A program made the position numbers and the translations under genes. From positions 1 through 64,000 of the forward strand of contig NZ_JAGGKH010000001.1 of the NCBI RefSeq assembly GCF_017873565.1: a stretch of 64,000 bases of DNA. The letters run 5' to 3'. The stretch is from Lederbergia galactosidilytica. GTDB taxonomy: Bacteria > Bacillota > Bacilli > Bacillales > Bacillaceae_C. Shown here piece after piece: positions 1 through 8,654 of this stretch. The notes under the pieces were generated by a model. It saw nothing but the letters and a program-made list of their open reading frames with translations. It ran no database searches and was not told the DNA's origin. How positions within the stretch are numbered: position 1 is the stretch's first letter; each line of letters starts with the position of its first letter.

Positions 1-122
1 TTTGAGATAGTTTTCCTTCTCAATTGCTGGCAATGGTCTATGACCATTTATCCATGATTTATTGACGTTCGTTTCGTTCAGTTTTCAAAGATCAAGTTCT
101 TGTCCGCCGTCTCAGCAGCGAC
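1..122 (-). promoter_or_regulatory. rRNA operon leader (16S upstream region), continues off left edge
   Basis: Read on the minus strand, positions 93-70 give GATCTTTGAAAACTGAACG, the motif typical of the Bacillus 16S rRNA leader and 16S-23S spacer. It lies downstream of two strong promoters that point off the left edge. The 16S gene itself is not in the window, so that an rrn operon follows is inference. Confidence 0.7.
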
Positions 123-128
123 TTTCTT

Positions 129-157
129 ATCATAACATCGTTCGTTTTCGAAGTCAA
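129..157 (-). promoter_or_regulatory. rrn promoter P2 (sigma-A)
   Basis: On the minus strand TTGACT (157-152) and TATGAT (134-129) are separated by exactly 17 bases. This is a near-consensus sigma-A promoter just upstream of the rRNA leader motif. Confidence 0.75.
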
Positions 158-226
158 GGTTTTTTTAAACTTTTTTTTCGAATGTTGTCCTTATTTGTTT
201 TTCTTTGTCTCTTAAGGACGTTTTAT

Positions 227-255
227 ACTATACCATGGATTTTTTTGATATGCAA
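227..255 (-). promoter_or_regulatory. rrn promoter P1 (sigma-A)
   Basis: On the minus strand TTGCAT (255-250) and TATAGT (232-227) are separated by 17 bases. It lies about 98 bases upstream of the second promoter, the tandem P1/P2 spacing usual for Bacillus rrn operons. Weaker match than P2. Positions 260-420 hold nothing else I can support. Confidence 0.5.
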
Positions 256-426
256 CCTATTTTATAAAAAAACTTTTAGTTTTTTATTATTCATCAATAG
301 GCTTTTCTTTAAAACTACGAATTTCTTCACTATTCTTCCTTATTATAATAGATTCTCTAAATCTTTATTCATATTTATCGTGCGAATTACATATATATTA
401 TTAATCCATTTTTAGTAGGTGAAATG

Positions 427-603
427 ATGCTATCCTATGTTGGTCTTTACACTGCAATTATTACAGCTGTATATTTATTTGCTTATTCTTATATTGAAGC
501 ATTACGAATATCAAATGCGGAAGAGAAAGTCTATGGAGGTACTTTTATCTTTTCTTCTATTATGGCGTTTGTTTTTTCTCGCTTTACATATCTTTTCATC
601 TAA
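427..603 (+). CDS. small membrane protein, 58 aa, unknown function
   Basis: The reading frame starts MLSYVGLYTAI and ends FSRFTYLFI. It has two hydrophobic stretches (about residues 4-21 and 40-57) around a short polar part containing EALRISNAEEK, so it probably spans the membrane twice. An AGGTG lies five bases before the ATG at 427; an ATG one codon upstream is an equal alternative. A terminator follows at once, making it a monocistronic unit. I do not recognise a family. Confidence 0.5.
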   Translation: MLSYVGLYTAIITAVYLFAYSYIEALRISNAEEKVYGGTFIFSSIMAFVFSRFTYLFI

Positions 604-631
604 CTAAAACAAACTATATATACGAGATTTT

Positions 632-675
632 CCCCTATCTCTTCGTTCAAGAGGAGATGGGGATTCTTTTTGTCA
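632..675 (+). terminator. Rho-independent terminator
   Basis: CCCC-rich and GGGG-rich arms (about 633-645 and 652-664) form an imperfect hairpin followed by TTCTTTTT, just after the 58-aa gene. Confidence 0.6.
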
Positions 676-770
676 TTTCAATTCCTTGCTTTTTCTTAAT
701 ATTAATATGATAATATCGAATTACATTGAAAACGTTATGCTTACATTAGAAAAATAGAGGAGAGGTTTAT

Positions 771-1466
771 TTGTTGGATCTTATTGATTCGGAACTTTTG
801 ATTAAGTTAGTAATATCTGCCTTACTAGGTTTAGTGATTGGATTAGAACGGGAGCTTAAAAGTAAGCCACTTGGATTGAAGACTAGTCTCGTGATTTCCA
901 TCATTAGTTGTTTATTAACAATCGTATCAATTGAATCAGCTTATCTACTACCTGGAAGAGACGATATAATGATACGTATGGATCCGCTTCGTTTAGCTGC
1001 TCAAATTGTTTCAGGAATCGGTTTTCTAGGTGCTGGAGTAATTCTGAGGAGGGGTAATGATCATATTTCCGGATTAACTACCGCGGCGATGGTGTGGGGT
1101 GCTGCTGGAATCGGTATTGCTGTAGGTGCAGGTTTTTATACCGAAGCTGTAGCCGGGGTAATTCTTCTTATTATCAGTGTGGAACTTATACCTTTTGCCC
1201 TCGCAAAGCTGGGACCTAAGAGTTTAACAAAAAGAGATTTAATTATAAAGATCACTGTCTCTCAACAAGAAAGTATCGAGAAAATTGTTAAAAAAATTCA
1301 AGAGGATAAAATTTCAGTCACACATATACGTATTAAAGACATTAAGGATAGCTCCATGCATATGTTAGAGTTAAAAACTAGAGTAAATGGCAAACGACCT
1401 GTCACTGATATCTATTATACAATCGCTAAGATGAAAGATGTTTATGCAATTGAAATTGTAAGTTAG
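771..1466 (+). CDS. MgtC/SapB family membrane protein
   Basis: A 231-residue protein of the MgtC/SapB/YhiD family. The N-terminal two thirds hold about four membrane segments with the family signature GLVIGLERE near residues 20-28 and RLAAQIVSGIGFLGAG near residue 75. The last 80 residues are soluble and resemble the ACT-like tail of long MgtC proteins. Members are tied to growth at low Mg2+ and to F-type ATPase modulation in pathogens; the role in Bacillaceae is unclear. The start is TTG at 771, chosen because GAGGAGAGG stands 6-7 bases upstream and a second TTG follows directly. It is monocistronic, followed by a tRNA gene. Confidence 0.85.
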   Translation: MLDLIDSELLIKLVISALLGLVIGLERELKSKPLGLKTSLVISIISCLLTIVSIESAYLLPGRDDIMIRMDPLRLAAQIVSGIGFLGAGVILRRGNDHISGLTTAAMVWGAAGIGIAVGAGFYTEAVAGVILLIISVELIPFALAKLGPKSLTKRDLIIKITVSQQESIEKIVKKIQEDKISVTHIRIKDIKDSSMHMLELKTRVNGKRPVTDIYYTIAKMKDVYAIEIVS

Positions 1467-1517
1467 GACTTGATTTTTTTGTAAAACTTACTATAATAAG
1501 TATTGGAGTTACCAATT

Positions 1518-1590
1518 GGGGCATTAGCTCAGCTGGGAGAGTGTCACACTGGCAGTGTGAAGGTCAGCGGTTCGAACCCGCTATGCTCCA
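1518..1590 (+). tRNA. tRNA-Ala (anticodon GGC)
   Basis: The acceptor GGGGCAT pairs with ATGCTCC, the T arm is AGCGG-TTCGAAC-CCGCT, and the anticodon stem TCACA/TGTGA encloses loop CTGGCAG with anticodon GGC. This reads Ala codon GCC. The discriminator is A and the 3' CCA is not encoded. All stems pair, with G-U wobbles in the acceptor and D stems. Confidence 0.93.
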
Positions 1591-1665
1591 TAAGTTTTTA
1601 AGCTTGCCAGAGTGAAGGTGAGTGAAAAACAAGTGACAAGCTCGTCACTAATAGAGGATTTTTGA

Positions 1666-1696
1666 GAAGGCCTGTTCTAAACAGGTCTTTTTCTAT
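1666..1696 (+). terminator. Terminator after tRNA-Ala
   Basis: AGGCCTGTT / AACAGGTCT arms with a 3-base loop are followed by TTTTTC, about 80 bases downstream of the tRNA. Confidence 0.6.
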
Positions 1697-1860
1697 GCAT
1701 TTTTTAAGATGCTCTTATATCAACACGTCTTTATATTAAATGATACAGATTTGATTATTTTATTACTCACCGGGCCCACCTCAAATCCTTGTCGGGATTA
1801 TTTTTATTCTGCCAGCTCTATATTTGAAGTTACGTCAAATTTAACATAATCAACATCAAT

Positions 1861-2142
1861 CTAATCTAGATCTATGCGGACTCTTTAAAGCTGCGGATCA
1901 ATATTGTGGACCCAGCCTTTAACGTCTTCAAAGAAGCCATCTTTCCAAATTGTAAATTTTACTCTTTGGTTGTTTGCTATGGCTTCCTGGATAGTTTGGC
2001 CGAATTCTTCCCATTGTTGCTCATCAATAATAGGTTTCTTTTCTTCATCAAGGCTTTTCCGCCAATCTAAAATACATTCCACGTGTTCCGGCAACATCAT
2101 GCGACTGGATTCCCACATTAGGTTGTGGCCGGCTGTTAGCAT
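1861..2142 (-). pseudogene. YolD-family protein, cut by a premature stop
   Basis: The frame reads LPEHVECILDWRKSL, then FTIWKDGFF and VHNIDPQL, the pattern of YolD-like proteins (small partners of UvrX-type Y-family polymerases). After VHNIDPQL a TAA at 1885-1887 interrupts a frame that continues RVRIDLD, the usual end of such proteins, up to a stop at 1861. The N-terminus also looks altered: MLTAGHNLMWESS stands where a charged DRG-type start is usual, and no clear ribosome site precedes the ATG at 2142. No polymerase partner lies nearby. I read it as a decaying gene. Confidence 0.6.
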
Positions 2143-2370
2143 TAAAAGACAAGTGATCCATCGTGCAGGACTAAAGATGCCACGGGGATATGGTGCAGTG
2201 AAGAATCCTAAAAAAGCTATGTATAACAAGGTTTATACTACTTCAAAGATTTTAGGTTCTAGATTACATAATGTTTTTAAAACTACATAGTAACTCAACT
2301 AAAAATTATTTGTAGAGTATATGGCATCCTTTTACTGAAAACGACCATTAAATGCCACTGCAATAGCTCC

Positions 2371-2513
2371 TATGTATATGAATATCCTTACAAATTCAAT
2401 AGGGAACAAATTATGACTTGCCTTTGCCCAAACCTCCCACCTCCCCAACCAAAGCTGACAGAATTTTATGCTTCGCAGAAAAGCAGTCTCACACGAACTT
2501 TTTCGTTGACTTC
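2371..2513 (+). pseudogene. Fragment of a DUF3231 gene
   Basis: About 140 bases match the intact DUF3231 gene at 28.4-29.4 kb (its part around 28967-29100). Shared stretches include GTATATGAATATCCTTAC, CTTGCCTTTGCCCAAACC and ATTTTATGCTTCG. It has several indels and no open frame, and no other part of the gene is visible around it. This is a relic of a lost third copy. Confidence 0.7.
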
Positions 2514-2688
2514 ACATTGCTTAAATCTGTCACAATAAGCTGTTTTATAATGACAATGCAAAGTGCTCAGTCATGATTCGTTCCCCCTTGGAACATGCCT
2601 TTAATCTAATTATATCGATTGCAATAATTGTTAGTTTTGTCCTTCGCGTCCCTTCAACCTTATAGCCAGTTCTTTGAAATCATCCACC

Positions 2689-3117
2689 TTACCTAGTCCA
2701 GGATACACCCCCAACTAAACAAGGAAATTGCGTTTGCTCTTTTTTCAGTTCCCGAAAGTTAAGAAAGCGATCGCCAGTGAAAATCACCTCATCTGGCGAA
2801 AGTTCCAAGCAGTTCAAAGGTTTACAGCCAGTCTGCAAACGTAGAAATTGTTGCGCTTCTTCGGCAGTCTGTGCAAAAATAAAGGCCCACTTCTGTCTAG
2901 CTAGTTTAAGAGAAAAAATTTTAATTTGATTGAAACCCAGATAATTTATTTTCATTAATCTCGCTAACGTCTCTGAATCCGGCTGGACTTGAGATAAAAC
3001 TACATCATCCTGTTCTAGGCTAATCTTCCTCTCTTGAAGTAAGCAAAAGATAGAATGAGCAAGAAGAGATTCCTCATACTTAATCGCATCTTCATATAAA
3101 GCTTTAATCGTGGACAT
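2689..3117 (-). CDS. Unknown 142-aa protein, third gene of a replication cassette
   Basis: I do not recognise this protein. It begins MSTIKALYEDAIKYEESLL, is predicted to be soluble and helical in the first half, and contains an Asp/Gln-rich region near QDDVVLSQVQPDSE. The start at 3117 is chosen because GGGGGGAA lies 6-7 bases upstream; a longer frame starting eight codons earlier has no such site. It overlaps the stop of the helicase gene by 14 bases, so the two are probably translated together. Its place behind DnaD-like and DnaB-like genes suggests an accessory replication function, which is inference only. Confidence 0.65.
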   Translation of the reverse strand: MSTIKALYEDAIKYEESLLAHSIFCLLQERKISLEQDDVVLSQVQPDSETLARLMKINYLGFNQIKIFSLKLARQKWAFIFAQTAEEAQQFLRLQTGCKPLNCLELSPDEVIFTGDRFLNFRELKKEQTQFPCLVGGVSWTR

Positions 3118-4345
3118 CGCGAATTCCCCCCGTAAATTCATTATAGTTGGCCATCACAGTACCAACAGGACCATTACGATTTTTTGAAATAATCAGTTCC
3201 AAATGTTTCTCTTCTGAATCCCGGTCATAATAACGATCTCTATAGAGAAAAATGATCACATCGGCATCTTGCTCGACACTCCCGGATTCACGAATATCCG
3301 ACATCATCGGCCGTTTATTTTGCCTCTGTTCCACAGCCCGATTTAATTGGGCCAACAATAGCACTGGACAATTCATTTCCTTCGCCATTCCCTTTAACCG
3401 CTTCGTAATTTCTGTTACCTGCATATGGGCATTTCCGCCATAATGATGTTCCGGTCGAATCAATGTTAAATAGTCAATCAACACCAATGGTTGTTTGTTT
3501 GGATTTTCATGGATCAATTTTCTTATCTTCGCACGCATTTCAGCGACCGTTTGTCCTGCCCCATCAAAAATCTGGATATTCGTTTCCGACACATGTCCAA
3601 TTAACTCCGGCCATTGCTGTTTTTGAGCTTGGGAGAGATACTGATGCGGATTCCGCAATTTCAAGCGATTAATCGTGCCTGTAGAAGCGATCAGTCTTTG
3701 AATCAAGCTCTTATTAGGCATTTCTAGTGAAAAAATAATCGGTAACCCCTCATGCCAGCCTGCTTGTTTGGCAAAATGAAGCATGACATCCGTTTTTCCC
3801 ATCGAAGGCCTTGCTGCCACGACCGTAAGCTCTCCCGCTTGAAAGCCATTGGTCATTTGGTCCAAGCGCTTTATTCCCGTCAACATTCCTTTGATTTGTT
3901 TTTCCTCTTGCCAAGGAGCTTCGTAAAGATCTACTAACCCAGTACTAATTGGCAAATAATCATCGATTTTCGTTTCATTGATTTGGTCTAATGCATGGAT
4001 CACTTTTTGGATCTCCCAGTCCTCCTCTTTGGCAATGGTTAAAATATTGCTTTTCTCTCTTTCCTTCCATTTTTCCAAGACCAACCATTCATATTCTTCG
4101 AATTTCTTCACATTCGTGCAGGATTGTAAGTCATGGAGATAGGAGATGCCGCCACATGGTTCCATATCAACCGTGGTTGAAAGTGTGACAAGGTCAACTA
4201 GCTTGCCTTGTTGATGTCTCATCTGCATTTGTTTGTATAAGGCTTGGTGGCGTGGATCGGCAAAATGTTCAGCTTTGATCATCGTGTCCCCGATTAAGTA
4301 ATTTTCTTTCATCATGCAGCCAAGTAAAGCTTTTTCAGCAGTCAT
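3104..4345 (-). CDS. DnaB-like replicative helicase (mobile-element type)
   Basis: A 413-residue RecA-fold helicase of the DnaB family. The N-terminal domain (about residues 1-100, starting MTAEKALLGCMM) is followed by the ATPase core with Walker A ARPSMGKT near 178-185, Walker B VLIDYL near 288-293, and the DnaB motifs LLLAQLNR and MSDIRESGSVEQDADVI. It is slightly shorter than chromosomal DnaB (about 450). The start at 4345 is chosen because GGGGAAG stands just upstream and the ATG overlaps the end of the DnaD-like gene by 11 bases, as in phage and plasmid replication operons. It should unwind DNA ahead of a fork, probably loaded by the upstream protein. It appears intact. Confidence 0.85.
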   Translation of the reverse strand: MTAEKALLGCMMKENYLIGDTMIKAEHFADPRHQALYKQMQMRHQQGKLVDLVTLSTTVDMEPCGGISYLHDLQSCTNVKKFEEYEWLVLEKWKEREKSNILTIAKEEDWEIQKVIHALDQINETKIDDYLPISTGLVDLYEAPWQEEKQIKGMLTGIKRLDQMTNGFQAGELTVVAARPSMGKTDVMLHFAKQAGWHEGLPIIFSLEMPNKSLIQRLIASTGTINRLKLRNPHQYLSQAQKQQWPELIGHVSETNIQIFDGAGQTVAEMRAKIRKLIHENPNKQPLVLIDYLTLIRPEHHYGGNAHMQVTEITKRLKGMAKEMNCPVLLLAQLNRAVEQRQNKRPMMSDIRESGSVEQDADVIIFLYRDRYYDRDSEEKHLELIISKNRNGPVGTVMANYNEFTGGIRDVHD

Positions 4346-5189
4346 CCACTTCTTCCCCTTCCGAAGGATTATGTTGATAAGGCGTTGGATAATCCGGCTT
4401 CCACGCCTGTTTGCCTGAATATTCCCTTTGTTGCTCATACTCTCTGTCTAGAGCGATCACATCCTCGATTGTTTTCACATTGTGATAACGCCATTTCTTT
4501 AAAATCCCGTATGTATAACGCCAACTTCGATTACCACTAGCTAAGGAAATTTTCATGGCCTTAATCACAAGTCTCTCTCCGAAATTCTCGATCGCATCTA
4601 TCAGTTCCTCAGCCATATAAGGACTTAACATGCCAAAGTTCTGTTGATAAAAATCAACCACATTTTCACCACCACCATGATCTATCCTTTTCCATTCTAG
4701 TTCTTGTTCTTGTTCTTTATCTTGTTCTTCTTCTTCTTCTTTTTCTTGTCCCCGCAACGTGCCCGTATCGGCGTACGACTCGTACAATTCGCGAATTCGG
4801 TCTTGTTTCACATGCTCTCCAACAAAGGTGATTAGACTTCGATCCTTAACCTTACTCAATTCACTCATTACACAGTCTTCCACAGGCTTACCACCGCGGT
4901 TAAAGTTGTATTTTCCCCAATTTCTGATCGCCAGCTCCCTTGTTTTCGGATTATACTTCATCAATTTATGCCGCTGAATCAAACGTTCAAAAATATTATT
5001 CACTGCCTCCATAGAATAGCCTGTATCAAATGCCATCTGCTTCTTTGTAATGGAGTAGATACCGATTTGCGTTGTATTAGCATTTGTCAATAAATATAGA
5101 AATAAATATTTATCTTCCGGTGTCATCTCCTCCACCACTTTCGGATCATCCCAAAATCCAATATTAATCATGCGAAATTTCGCCATCAT
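4335..5189 (-). CDS. DnaD-like replication protein
   Basis: A 284-residue DnaD/DnaB_2-type protein. The N-terminus (MMAKFRMINIGFWDD) and about 90 following residues form the winged-helix-like part with the phrase TPEDKYLFLYLLTN. A Glu/Gln-rich linker (about 160-178) joins it to the C-terminal DnaD domain, whose hallmark run is NVVDFYQQNFGMLSPYMAE and ends in RSWRYTYGILKKW. Such proteins remodel origin DNA and help load the replicative helicase, which here is encoded by the overlapping next gene. Two adjacent ATGs are possible; AAGGAAGAG lies about 5 bases before 5189. The cassette resembles those of phages and plasmids, but no integrase or origin was seen. Confidence 0.82.
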   Translation of the reverse strand: MMAKFRMINIGFWDDPKVVEEMTPEDKYLFLYLLTNANTTQIGIYSITKKQMAFDTGYSMEAVNNIFERLIQRHKLMKYNPKTRELAIRNWGKYNFNRGGKPVEDCVMSELSKVKDRSLITFVGEHVKQDRIRELYESYADTGTLRGQEKEEEEEQDKEQEQELEWKRIDHGGGENVVDFYQQNFGMLSPYMAEELIDAIENFGERLVIKAMKISLASGNRSWRYTYGILKKWRYHNVKTIEDVIALDREYEQQREYSGKQAWKPDYPTPYQHNPSEGEEVDDC

Positions 5190-6023
5190 CACTCTTCCTT
5201 TCCATCTAACTATAAATTTATGTAACAACAACCTAGAAGGCTAAAGTCGCAACTTCCTGTTGTCCTCAATATGCATATATAGTGTTTGATCATAATTGGA
5301 CACCTTTTTGCAAAAAAATTGATTAAATTCCTGCGTTTCTCATGGGACCATATCTTCGAAAACAAATTGCGGACTATAAGGAAGATTATTTAAATAAAAA
5401 TGTTTGGCGGAAAAGTTTTTTATTATCAGCTTTAGCTTTTGATAATTAGTCTATTTTCAAAGCCTTCACACTAGGCCGATATTGTTTTGTCCTTCGCCTT
5501 TGGCCCGGGCGGTGTACTAAATAAGAGAAGCTTGCATTTTCTCCTATTAAAACGAAAAAACGACCATCCGCAATAGGGAGGTCGCTTTTAAACTCAATTG
5601 CCTGTTCGTATTTTTCTAAGAATATTTTTGTAAACTTTAATTAAGAATCCCATTATATCCCAGTCAAACTAGTAGAAGTCCATTGATATCGGGAGTTCTG
5701 GGGAATTATAGAAAATGATTAAGATGCCTATTCATTGGTAATGACACTCTGACATAAGTCATCCAAATAAAAACTGAATACCCTCTAGTAACCTATAATG
5801 TCATGATTCACTTGTTAATCAATGAAGAGATGTAAGTTGGTTTGCATTTTGGGAATGAACCCGAAGAGACAAATCATGCCTCAGCTAATCAAAATTTTCA
5901 TTTTACATATTTACATTTTCTATACAAGGGAGAATTAATAAATAATGTTTCTCATCCTTGATTATCATCATATTTTTGTTAATTGCTTTTTCATTGTAAA
6001 CCGATTTTTATCTCAGTTTATAA
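5190..6023. other. Intergenic, 830 bases
   Basis: No gene I can support. A hairpin CGACC..GGTCG followed by CTTTT (5561-5589) looks like a terminator on the plus strand, though no plus-strand gene precedes it. A 35-codon frame at 5342-5449 lacks a ribosome site. The rest is AT-rich and without evident structure. Confidence 0.5.
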
Positions 6024-6065
6024 AAAGTACCCTATAGGTAGACTTTTTAGCCTACTCTATAGGGT
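6024..6065 (-). terminator. Terminator of the GlsB-like gene
   Basis: Perfect 9-base arms ACCCTATAG (6029-6037) and CTATAGGGT (6057-6065). Read on the minus strand the hairpin ends in ACTTTTTAT. Confidence 0.7.
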
Positions 6066-6099
6066 CAATTTTAATGGACTCACAGGATTTTAAATAACA

Positions 6100-6357
6100 T
6101 TATGCTCTGTTTTTCGTTGTCCCATGCAGGATTGCACTTAGAATAAGGACAACGACAATGGCTCCTATAATAGCAGGGATAATGGCAAAGTCAGCTATAA
6201 TAGGTCCCCATGAACCAAGAAGTAGTGTACCTAACCACGAACCAACAATACCTGCTACGATATTACCAATTATCCCACCTGGTACATTACGTCCAACGAT
6301 TAATCCGGCTAACCACCCGATGACACCACCAACAATAAGCGTCCATAGAATACTCAT
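6100..6357 (-). CDS. GlsB/YeaQ/YmgE family stress membrane protein
   Basis: An 85-residue protein starting MSILWTLIVGGVIGWLAG, almost entirely hydrophobic with three membrane segments and the glycine pattern (GIIGNIVAGIVGSWLG) of the transglycosylase-associated (GlsB/YeaQ) family. Family members are induced by general stress; biochemical activity is not established. The start at 6357 is chosen because GGAGG lies 8 bases upstream; an ATG six codons earlier would overlap that site. A sigma-B-like promoter lies just upstream, matching the stress regulation of Bacillus relatives. Confidence 0.85.
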   Translation of the reverse strand: MSILWTLIVGGVIGWLAGLIVGRNVPGGIIGNIVAGIVGSWLGTLLLGSWGPIIADFAIIPAIIGAIVVVLILSAILHGTTKNRA

Positions 6358-6402
6358 TATTTTTTCCTCCTTCATTTGCTTAGTATTGTCATATTTATTT
6401 TT

Positions 6403-6427
6403 TTACCCTTTTCTTGAAAAACAAAAC
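6403..6427 (-). promoter_or_regulatory. Sigma-B-like promoter of the GlsB-like gene
   Basis: On the minus strand GTTTTG (6427-6422) and GGGTAA (6408-6403) are 13 bases apart. The sigma-B consensus is GTTTAA, 12-14 bases, GGGTAT. It lies 46 bases upstream of the start codon. Confidence 0.5.
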
Positions 6428-6755
6428 AAAACGGACTTGAAGGTCAACTGGGTAACAAGACAAAAGTTTATGAAAATGGTGTATATATAAAGTATACATT
6501 TTGATCCAATGGGGATAATAAATGGTCATAAAATTGATCTGAAGAGTAGAATAAGAAATTATGAGTCCAATAATGATAAACAGCTTATTCTCATCAAATA
6601 TTTTTGGAAAAGTGTGTCTAACCCCGGGAATGTTATCCAGCATGTATTCGATCTACCGTTGACTTATGTTTGCCTTTCCACCCAGCTAATTGCTGTTGAG
6701 GAATTTATCTTTTTAATTTCTTTCCTAAAATACCCTCTTATCAACTCTTTCTCTA

Positions 6756-6806
6756 TAAAAAATGAAGCCTCCTAAAGGTTTATACAACCTAAGAGAAGGC
6801 TTCATC
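6756..6806 (-). terminator. Terminator of the 65-aa membrane protein gene
   Basis: Arms ATGAAGCCT and AGGCTTCAT close a long, partly paired hairpin. Read on the minus strand it ends in a run of six T. No supportable gene lies between 6428 and 6755. Confidence 0.6.
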
Positions 6807-6888
6807 ATAACCGTGCTAAGCGCCAAAATAATTCTGAACTTTAACTATATTCTTTGGAAATAATATGCAGAAAATAGGTTTACGATCA

Positions 6889-7086
6889 CTATTTACTGCC
6901 CCCAAAGAGTGCTTTTATCCCAAGGAAAATCAAGATAAAGCCAAATACGAGTAATGCTATAGCGCCTATATACTCTAATATATTTACTATCGGACCTCCT
7001 AAAAAGGAAAATCCACCTGAGTCAGCTACGAGAAACAAAGCTAACCCTGACACCATCGCTGCGAAATACAGTAATGCCCGATGCAT
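6889..7086 (-). CDS. Small two-span membrane protein, 65 aa
   Basis: The protein starts MHRALLYFAAMVSGLALFL and has two membrane segments separated by a Gly/Ser-rich turn (ADSGGFSFLGGP), ending in LFGGSK. GGAGG lies 7 bases upstream of the ATG at 7086; an in-frame start 14 codons earlier is less likely because that site lies inside it. I do not recognise a family. It has its own terminator. Confidence 0.65.
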   Translation of the reverse strand: MHRALLYFAAMVSGLALFLVADSGGFSFLGGPIVNILEYIGAIALLVFGFILIFLGIKALFGGSK

Positions 7087-7519
7087 GTTTATTCCTCCAT
7101 TCCATAAAGTTACTAAAGTGTTGCCCAAAATTTATAAGTAGCCCTAATATTTCGTTGGATTATTCCGGTATTCTTTACCTTCCTTTCGTTTAGTTCGATT
7201 ATCTATCCTCTACTATAATTAATTCAAAATTGTTCTAAAACGTACGGGATAATGCCTATCTTTTGGAAAGTGTGCTTCTAACCTAATTCGTTTATACTTT
7301 AACTACCTCTACTAAAGCAGGTGGATTTAACATAATGGTTAGCGACTAAAGGATGCTATTCAGGTTACAGCCTTCTCAAAGCTCCTAAGTTGAAGCATGC
7401 CAAATTTAGCTAAATAGACTTTATCATTTTAAGAGATTTGACCTATTTTGTGCCCTATAAAAAGCAAAGTATCCAGAGTTTAGCAGTGCAAACAACTTTG
7501 CTATTATATGATTGCTCAT
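7087..7519. other. Intergenic, 430 bases
   Basis: Upstream region of the 65-aa membrane gene and downstream region of the muramidase gene. No coding frame, repeat or recognisable regulatory site was seen. Confidence 0.4.
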
Positions 7520-7546
7520 AAAAAGCCCAGTGCTAGCCGGGCTTTT
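7520..7546 (-). terminator. Terminator of the muramidase gene
   Basis: AAAAGCCC (7521-7528) pairs with GGGCTTTT (7539-7546). On the minus strand the hairpin runs into TTTTTATG. Confidence 0.75.
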
Positions 7547-7550
7547 ATTG

Positions 7551-8513
7551 TTACCTCACTCTTAACTTTTGGCCAATATAAATTTTATCTATATCCTTGA
7601 GGTTATTCCAGGATTTTATTTGATTTTGGTTGCTGCCATATTGAATGGCTAGTTTAGACACAGTATCTCCTGGTTTCACAGTATAATAGATGACTTTTGA
7701 TTTTGCAGAGGGAGATCCGGGTAATTGAATCGTTTGACTAACTTGAATCAGATTGGGATTTTTAATCCCGTTGAGTTCAGCAAGTTTTTTTATTGTAGTT
7801 CCGTATTTGTGTGCAATCTTACTTAGGGTATCCCCTGCTTGTACAGTGTAAGTGTGTGTAGTATCTTCGGATTTACTCACCGGCTTTTTAGTAGCGTGTG
7901 GATCCTTTTTTGGCAAGAAATCAAAATAAGCTTCATTCATATCGACATGGCCCGAAATACCGACAACTTGTCCTATATTACTGTATTGCCACATCTGATA
8001 TGAACCTTTATACGTGCATCTCGACGCCCACTGTGCCACCCACTTATCAAACCGATCTAATTTTCCACTTTTGAGGGAACCATTTAACCAGCTTAAACTG
8101 GCGTACAGTGATACGTAATACCCTGCATCCTCAATAGCTTTTAGCCATGTATAACAAAGATCGATCAGTGTCTCATTCGAAGGCATGCCCCGTTTGCGTT
8201 TATAATTATCCGCGTCTTCCATGTCAAAAGCGATTGGATATGTTGGATTTTTCCCTTTCAATAACCGCAAAGCATGAGCAACTTCACTCTTTGCTTCATT
8301 TATATCCATCGCATAGCTATAAAGATAGGCTCCCCACGGAAGGCCGATACGCTCACATTCCTTCACATTGCGCTCAAAATATCGATCATCTTGACTTCGT
8401 AAGTCATTGCCAAATCCCATCCGGAGCATCGCAAATTCAATTCCATCCTCCTTTACTTTGTCCCAATCAATCTTTCCTTGGTGTGCAGATACATCAATCC
8501 CTCTTTTAACCAA
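7551..8513 (-). CDS. GH25 muramidase with two LysM domains
   Basis: A 320-residue peptidoglycan hydrolase cleaving the MurNAc-GlcNAc bond. Residues 4-195 are a glycoside hydrolase family 25 domain with the expected acidic residues in GIDVSAHQG (Asp7) and FDMED (96-100). Two LysM peptidoglycan-binding repeats follow (about 221-264 and 274-318), each opening with YTV and GDT. There is no signal peptide, as in many phage endolysins. The start is TTG at 8513, with AGAGGAG about 8 bases upstream. It may be a prophage leftover or a chromosomal lysozyme used in sporulation or germination; context does not decide. No holin gene was found beside it. Confidence 0.88.
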   Translation of the reverse strand: MVKRGIDVSAHQGKIDWDKVKEDGIEFAMLRMGFGNDLRSQDDRYFERNVKECERIGLPWGAYLYSYAMDINEAKSEVAHALRLLKGKNPTYPIAFDMEDADNYKRKRGMPSNETLIDLCYTWLKAIEDAGYYVSLYASLSWLNGSLKSGKLDRFDKWVAQWASRCTYKGSYQMWQYSNIGQVVGISGHVDMNEAYFDFLPKKDPHATKKPVSKSEDTTHTYTVQAGDTLSKIAHKYGTTIKKLAELNGIKNPNLIQVSQTIQLPGSPSAKSKVIYYTVKPGDTVSKLAIQYGSNQNQIKSWNNLKDIDKIYIGQKLRVR

Positions 8514-8654
8514 TTTTCCGTCTCCTCTTATTGTTTATTTTATGCATTATCACTTACCTTCTAAATATAAAAAGGGCCCTGAAAAGGACTCTTTTATCAA
8601 AGTTGTTTATTTAAACATTCAGCATCCAGATCTATTCAAGGCTATTTATTCCCC

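Noticed and set aside
62-415. 117-codon plus-strand frame at the left edge
   Set aside because: It runs against the rRNA promoters and leader, is extremely Phe/Leu-rich from T-rich DNA and has no ribosome site.
5342-5449. 35-codon frame MGPYLRKQIADYKEDY
   Set aside because: No ribosome site and no family resemblance.
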